Shown here piece after piece: positions 60,053-64,000 of a stretch of 64,000 bases of DNA. The translations under genes and the position numbers were made by a program. Source of the DNA: Streptomyces netropsis. GTDB taxonomy: Bacteria > Actinomycetota > Actinomycetes > Streptomycetales > Streptomycetaceae. Numbering within the stretch: position 1 is the stretch's first letter; every line of letters begins with the position of its first letter. The notes beneath the pieces were generated by a model. The model was not told where the DNA came from, searched no databases, and was given only the letters and a program-made list of their open reading frames with translations. The stretch covers positions 113,391 through 177,390 of the forward strand of contig NZ_JACHJG010000007.1 in the NCBI RefSeq assembly GCF_014203545.1, given 5' to 3'.

Positions 60053-61006
60053 CTACACGGCGTCAGCCGGCACCGTGCCGAGGCGGCCGGCCTGGTAGTC
60101 GTCGAAGGCCTGGGCCAGCTCGGCGTGGGTGTTCATGACGAACGGGCCGTAGTGCATCATCGGCTCCCGGATCGGCTGCCCGCCGAGCAGGACGAACTCG
60201 AAGTTCGGACCGCGGGTGTCCTGCTTGTCGTCCGCCCGGACCGTGATCGAGTCGCCGTTGCCGAAGACCACGGACTGCCCCATGTGGAACGGCCGTCGCT
60301 CGGCGCCCGCCGTACCGCTCCCGGAGAGCGCGTACGCGAGGGCGTTGAAGTCCGGCCGCCAGGGCAGGGTGAGCTCCGCGCCCGGGTTGAGGGAGATGTG
60401 CGTCATCGTGATCGGCGTGTGGGTGATGCCCGGGCCCTCGTGGCCGTCGATGGTGCCCGCGATCAGCCGCAGCAGCGCGCCGCCGTCGGCCGAGGTGAGC
60501 AGCTTGACCTTGCCGCCGCCGATGTCCTGGTAGCGGGGGGCCATCATCTTGTCGGCCTTCGGCAGGTTCACCCACAGCTGGAGGCCGTGGAAGAGCCCGC
60601 CGCTGACGACGAGGGACTCCGGCGGGGCCTCGATGTGCAGCAGGCCGGACCCGGCGGTCATCCACTGGGTGTCACCGTCGTTGATCGTGCCGCCGCCACC
60701 GTGCGAGTCCTGGTGCACGAAGGTGCCGTCGATCAGATAGGTGACCGTCTCGAACCCGCGGTGGGGGTGCCAGGGCGTGCCCTTCGGCTCGCCCGGTCCG
60801 TAGTCCACCTCACCCATCTGGTCCATCATGATGAACGGGTCGAGGTACTTGTAATGGATCCCCGCGAAGGCCCTGCGGACGGGGAATCCCTCGCCCTCGA
60901 AACCGCTCGGCGCGGTCGCGACGTGCAGCACCGGCCGCTGCCGGCCGTCGGCCGGGGCGGCCACGCGGGGCAGGGTCAGCGGGTTCTCAACGGTTACTGC
61001 GGGCAT
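60053..61006 (-). CDS. Pirin-like bicupin
   Basis: The product has 317 aa. The N-terminal cupin holds the metal-binding pattern WHPHRGFETVTYLIDG (His-x-His, about 78-93), HQDSHG and a later MTAGSGLLHIE with His and Glu. LGGQPIREPMMHYGPFVMNT near the end is diagnostic of pirins. Some pirins have quercetinase activity; the role here is unknown. A short inverted repeat CTTCAA-N5-TTGAAG (61030-61046) is just upstream. Confidence 0.95.
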   Translation of the reverse strand: MPAVTVENPLTLPRVAAPADGRQRPVLHVATAPSGFEGEGFPVRRAFAGIHYKYLDPFIMMDQMGEVDYGPGEPKGTPWHPHRGFETVTYLIDGTFVHQDSHGGGGTINDGDTQWMTAGSGLLHIEAPPESLVVSGGLFHGLQLWVNLPKADKMMAPRYQDIGGGKVKLLTSADGGALLRLIAGTIDGHEGPGITHTPITMTHISLNPGAELTLPWRPDFNALAYALSGSGTAGAERRPFHMGQSVVFGNGDSITVRADDKQDTRGPNFEFVLLGGQPIREPMMHYGPFVMNTHAELAQAFDDYQAGRLGTVPADAV

Positions 61007-61029
61007 GACAGCCTCCTCGGTTGCGACGC

Positions 61030-61046
61030 CTTCAAGTTAGTTGAAG
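61030..61046. promoter_or_regulatory. Palindrome upstream of pirin gene
   Basis: CTTCAA-GTTAG-TTGAAG is a perfect 6+6 inverted repeat within 40 bases of the pirin start, suited to a MarR-type repressor. No such gene is adjacent. Confidence 0.5.
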
Positions 61047-61162
61047 AGTGAACAACCTGCAAGGGTGCCCCTATTCCCGGGGCACCCGACGGCCGCACTC
61101 CGGGCCATGCGCCGGGCGCGCGCCTCCGGCGCGAACATGATTCGAACGTGGACACTGGGTGA

Positions 61163-62107
61163 ATGCGCCTGAAAGCCACCGACCGCGGCTACGCCTCCGG
61201 TCCCGCCGGGATAGCCGCCCTGATCGCCGCCGTCCTGGCCCTGACCGTGATCGGCCTGCTGATGGCGAGCCGCGGCCAGGCCTCGGACGCACCCCTGGCC
61301 AAGGGCGACGCCGACGGTCACTACGACGAGCCGAAGGCTCTGGGCGACGAGAGCGCCGAGGCGATGCGGTCGGTGGTCCGCACCCCGCGGAAGCCCCCCG
61401 CGTCCGCGCCGGCGGCCGTCGGCTCGGGCAGCGACCCGCTGCCCGCCTCGAAGCCGCTGGAGGCCCGCGAGAGCGACCCCTCGCCGGCCGTGGGCCCGCT
61501 GTTCTACACGGGCGAGGGCGAACCGGACCACAGCTGCAGCGCCAGCGTCGTCCACAGCCCCAGGGGCGATCTGATCGCCACCGCCGCCCACTGCGTGTAC
61601 CAGCGCGAGTTCCGCACCGACATCGCCTTCGTCCCCGGCTACCACGACGGACAGGCGCCCTACGGCGTCTGGGTGCCCACGTCCGTCGACATCACCCCCG
61701 AGTGGGCGGACAGCGGCGACCAGGACCACGACGTGGCGTTCCTGCGGGTCCGCCGGGTGGGTGACGACACCCCCATCGAGCGGGTCACCGGCGCCGAGCG
61801 CATCCGCTTCCGCCCCGAGCCGAACCGCCCGGCCCGGGTGATCGGCTACCCCATCGGCGAGGAGCGCCCCCTCGGCTGCCAGAACATCACCGGCACCCAC
61901 GGCCCCACCCAGCTGCGCTTCGATTGCCACGGCCTGCCCAACGGCACCAGCGGCGGCCCCATCCTCACCGACGTCGACCCCGCCACGGGCCTCGGCACGG
62001 TCAACGGCGTCCTGGGCGGTTTCCAGGGCGGCGGCGACGACGAGACGTCGTACAGCTCGTACTTCGGCGACGCCGTGGAGAAGCTCTACCGCCGGGCGAC
62101 GGGTTAG
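61163..62107 (+). CDS. Trypsin-like serine protease, membrane-anchored or secreted
   Basis: The product has 314 aa. One N-terminal span (about 14-37) lacks a clear signal peptidase site, so it may stay anchored. After a Pro/Ala/Ser linker the peptidase S1 domain has the catalytic triad His143 (TAAHC), Asp190 (DHDVAFLRV) and Ser263 (GTSGGP). Cys125 and Cys144, and Cys239 and Cys255, can form two disulfides. The specificity is unknown. It is divergent from the pirin gene. Confidence 0.9.
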   Translation: MRLKATDRGYASGPAGIAALIAAVLALTVIGLLMASRGQASDAPLAKGDADGHYDEPKALGDESAEAMRSVVRTPRKPPASAPAAVGSGSDPLPASKPLEARESDPSPAVGPLFYTGEGEPDHSCSASVVHSPRGDLIATAAHCVYQREFRTDIAFVPGYHDGQAPYGVWVPTSVDITPEWADSGDQDHDVAFLRVRRVGDDTPIERVTGAERIRFRPEPNRPARVIGYPIGEERPLGCQNITGTHGPTQLRFDCHGLPNGTSGGPILTDVDPATGLGTVNGVLGGFQGGGDDETSYSSYFGDAVEKLYRRATG

Positions 62108-62183
62108 CCGCCGTACCGGCTGCTGCCCTGTGGATCGAGGACACCGCCGCGCAGCGGAGGTGCACACGCAACGGCCCGGTGGG

Positions 62184-62636
62184 TCACCCGTACATCCGGC
62201 GCATCGCGAAGTCGACCATCTGCTCGACGGCCTTCGCGTCGAAGACCATCCGGTGGTCACCCTCCATGTCCAGCACGAAGCCGTAGCCGGTGGGCAGCAG
62301 ATCGATGACCTCGGCGCCTGTGATCACGAAGTACTTGGACTCCTTGCCCGCGTACCGCCGCAGCTCCTTGAGCGAGGTGAACATCGGGATCACCGGCTGC
62401 TGGGTGTTGTGCAGGGCGAGGAAGCCCGGCGTGTCACCGCGCGGGCAGTAGACCTTCGAGGTCGAGAAGATGATCTGGAAGTCCTCGGCGGACATCGAGC
62501 CCGTGGTGAAGGCCCGCACCGCGTCGGCAAGCGACGGCGGGGACGGCTCGGGGTAGAGCGGCTGCTCGCCGTAGCCGCCGGACTGCTGCGGCGGGGCGTA
62601 GCCCTGTGTTCCCACGTTCTGGTCGTAGCCGTACAT
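62184..62636 (-). CDS. SseB-domain protein
   Basis: The product has 150 aa. A Gly/Gln/Tyr/Pro-rich N-terminus (about 1-35) precedes the SseB N-terminal domain: VYCPRGDTPGFLALH, VIPMFTSLKELRRYAG, VIDLLPTGYGFVLDME. This domain is found in enhanced-serine-sensitivity proteins and in ESX-related regulators. Function is unknown. It is convergent with the protease gene and divergent from the acyl-CoA dehydrogenase gene. Confidence 0.85.
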   Translation of the reverse strand: MYGYDQNVGTQGYAPPQQSGGYGEQPLYPEPSPPSLADAVRAFTTGSMSAEDFQIIFSTSKVYCPRGDTPGFLALHNTQQPVIPMFTSLKELRRYAGKESKYFVITGAEVIDLLPTGYGFVLDMEGDHRMVFDAKAVEQMVDFAMRRMYG

Positions 62637-62686
62637 GGACCGAAGCGTACTCAGTCACAGTTGGGCGATCAGGGGTTGCGTCTTAT

Positions 62687-62698
62687 TACCGACCGGTA
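62687..62698. promoter_or_regulatory. Operator-like palindrome before the acyl-CoA dehydrogenase gene
   Basis: TACCG-AC-CGGTA is a perfect palindrome within TTATTACCGACCGGTAGCAT, and resembles operators of TetR-type fatty-acid regulators in actinobacteria. It lies 67 bases upstream of the start. Confidence 0.55.
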
Positions 62699-62765
62699 GC
62701 ATCATGGAAATTACTGCCCGGTACGTATTCGAGGATCCACCTCCCAGCCTTACGGAGCCGTTGTC

Positions 62766-64000
62766 ATGGGCCACTACAAGTCGAATCTCCGCGACATCGA
62801 GTTCAACCTCTTCGAGGTTCTCGGCCGCGACAAGCTGTACGGCACCGGCCCGTTCGCGGAGATGGACGTCGAGACCGCCAAGAGCGTCCTGTCGGAGATC
62901 GCGCGCCTCTCGGAGAACGAGCTGGCCGACTCCTTCGTGGACGCCGACCGCAACCCGCCGGTCTTCGACCCGGAGACCAACACCGCTCCGGTACCGGCCA
63001 GTTTCAAGAAGAGCTACCAGGCCTACATGGACGCCGAGTGGTGGCGCCTCGGCATCCCGGAGGGCATCGGCGGCACCACCGCGCCGCGCTCCCTGCTCTG
63101 GGGCTTCGCCGAGACCATCCTGGGCGCCAACCCGGCGATCTGGATGTACTCCTCCGGCCCCGCGTTCGCGGGCGTGCTCTACGAGGAGGGCACCGACGAG
63201 CAGAAGCGCATCGCCAAGCTCGCGGTGGACAAGGGCTGGGGCTCCACCATGGTGCTGACCGAGCCGGACGCCGGTTCGGACGTCGGCGCCGGCCGCACCA
63301 AGGCCGTCAAGCAGGAGGACGGCTCCTGGCACATCGAGGGCGTGAAGCGCTTCATCACCTCCGGTGAGCACGACATGGCGGAGAACATCTTCCACTACGT
63401 GCTGGCCCGCCCCGAGGGCCACGGCCCGGGCACCAAGGGCCTGTCGCTCTTCCTCGTGCCGAAGTTCGAGTTCGACTTCGAGACCGGCGAGCTGGGCGCG
63501 CGCAACGGCGTCTACGCCACCAACGTCGAGCACAAGATGGGCCTCAAGGCCTCGAACACCTGCGAGATGACCTTCGGCGACAAGCACCCCGCCAAGGGCT
63601 GGCTCGTCGGCGAGAAGCACGACGGCATCCGCCAGATGTTCATGATCATCGAGTTCGCCCGGATGATGGTCGGCACGAAGGCCATCGCCACCCTCTCCAC
63701 CGGCTACCTCAACGCGCTGGAGTACGCCAAGGAGCGCGTGCAGGGTCCGGACCTGGCCAACTTCATGGACAAGTCCGCCCCCAAGGTCACCATCACGCAC
63801 CACCCCGACGTCCGCCGCTCGCTGATGACGCAGAAGGCGTACGTCGAGGGCATGCGCGCCCTCGTCCTCTACACCGCCGCCGTCCAGGACGAGATCCTCG
63901 TCAAGGAGCACGCGGGCGACGAGGCCTCCCTGAAGGAGGCCAAGGCGCTGCACGGTCTCAACGACCTGCTGCTGCCCATCGTCAAGGGCTACGGCTCGGA
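62766..64000 (+). CDS. Acyl-CoA dehydrogenase (FadE5-like), 3' end beyond window
   Basis: The ATG at 62766 opens a frame that runs past the right edge with 411 codons inside. It reads MGHYKSNLRDIEFNLFEVLG, AEWWRLGIPEGIGGTTAPRS, and the FAD/substrate loop MVLTEPDAGSDVGAG (about 161-175), then HKMGLKASNTCEMTF, as in large mycobacterial FadE5-type enzymes of about 600 aa. It oxidises acyl-CoA in beta-oxidation. The TACCGACCGGTA palindrome upstream suggests control by a TetR-type fatty-acid regulator. Confidence 0.94.
   Translation, partial: MGHYKSNLRDIEFNLFEVLGRDKLYGTGPFAEMDVETAKSVLSEIARLSENELADSFVDADRNPPVFDPETNTAPVPASFKKSYQAYMDAEWWRLGIPEGIGGTTAPRSLLWGFAETILGANPAIWMYSSGPAFAGVLYEEGTDEQKRIAKLAVDKGWGSTMVLTEPDAGSDVGAGRTKAVKQEDGSWHIEGVKRFITSGEHDMAENIFHYVLARPEGHGPGTKGLSLFLVPKFEFDFETGELGARNGVYATNVEHKMGLKASNTCEMTFGDKHPAKGWLVGEKHDGIRQMFMIIEFARMMVGTKAIATLSTGYLNALEYAKERVQGPDLANFMDKSAPKVTITHHPDVRRSLMTQKAYVEGMRALVLYTAAVQDEILVKEHAGDEASLKEAKALHGLNDLLLPIVKGYGS

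Overview
The window is a 64 kb piece of a Streptomyces chromosome. Base composition is very GC-rich, GTG and TTG starts and GTGA/ATGA stop-start overlaps are common, and there are actinobacterial marker genes: an HspR-controlled dnaK operon, rodlins, an AfsA/ScbR gamma-butyrolactone locus, a SpoIIE-type phosphatase and MarR/TetR/LuxR regulators. Both ends cut a gene: clpB at the left and an acyl-CoA dehydrogenase at the right.

Left part (1-12 kb) is mostly core. clpB and dnaK-grpE-dnaJ-hspR are each preceded by HspR-type HAIR inverted repeats, so they form one heat-shock regulon that surrounds three small genes (a Pro/Thr-repeat secreted protein, an Uma2 nuclease-like protein, a PPOX-type flavin/F420 protein). 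Then come a membrane Fe-S oxidoreductase, a Yip1 membrane protein, a phosphoribosyltransferase, dCTP deaminase (dcd) and tRNA-Gly(CCC).

The middle part (12-47 kb) is accessory and regulatory. It holds cutA, an MFS pump, a set of DUF4232 surface proteins with a membrane-anchored XRE regulator, a NarL-type two-component system, a Ser/Thr kinase whose catalytic domain carries an in-frame 14-codon insertion, a P450-ferredoxin pair, a MocR regulator, an AbiEii-like nucleotidyltransferase, and a translationally coupled gene pair at 26.9-29.0 kb in which one product looks like a divergent RelA/SpoT-type synthetase domain. Two tandem rodlin genes follow. From 33.6 to 43.1 kb is a gamma-butyrolactone signalling locus: AfsA-type synthase, ScbR-type receptor, an SDR, a HAD-like protein lacking its nucleophile, three more TetR regulators, an FMN reductase, and an NDP-hexose 2,3-dehydratase/3-ketoreductase pair. 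Several promoters in it share an autoregulatory-element-like motif and four of its genes carry the rare TTA codon, which suggests control by bldA tRNA.

The right part (47-64 kb) returns to mostly core genes: a VWA protein with AE(P/T)V repeats, a CutRS-like two-component system, a coupled pair of small proteins, metG, a regulator apparently missing its DNA-binding domain, a DinB-like protein, aspS, a PAS-GAF-PP2C-ATPase protein, an AI-2E family exporter, pirin, a trypsin-like protease, an SseB-domain protein and the fadE-type gene. Many strong hairpin terminators separate the units, and a tandem 32-bp intergenic repeat lies downstream of pirin.
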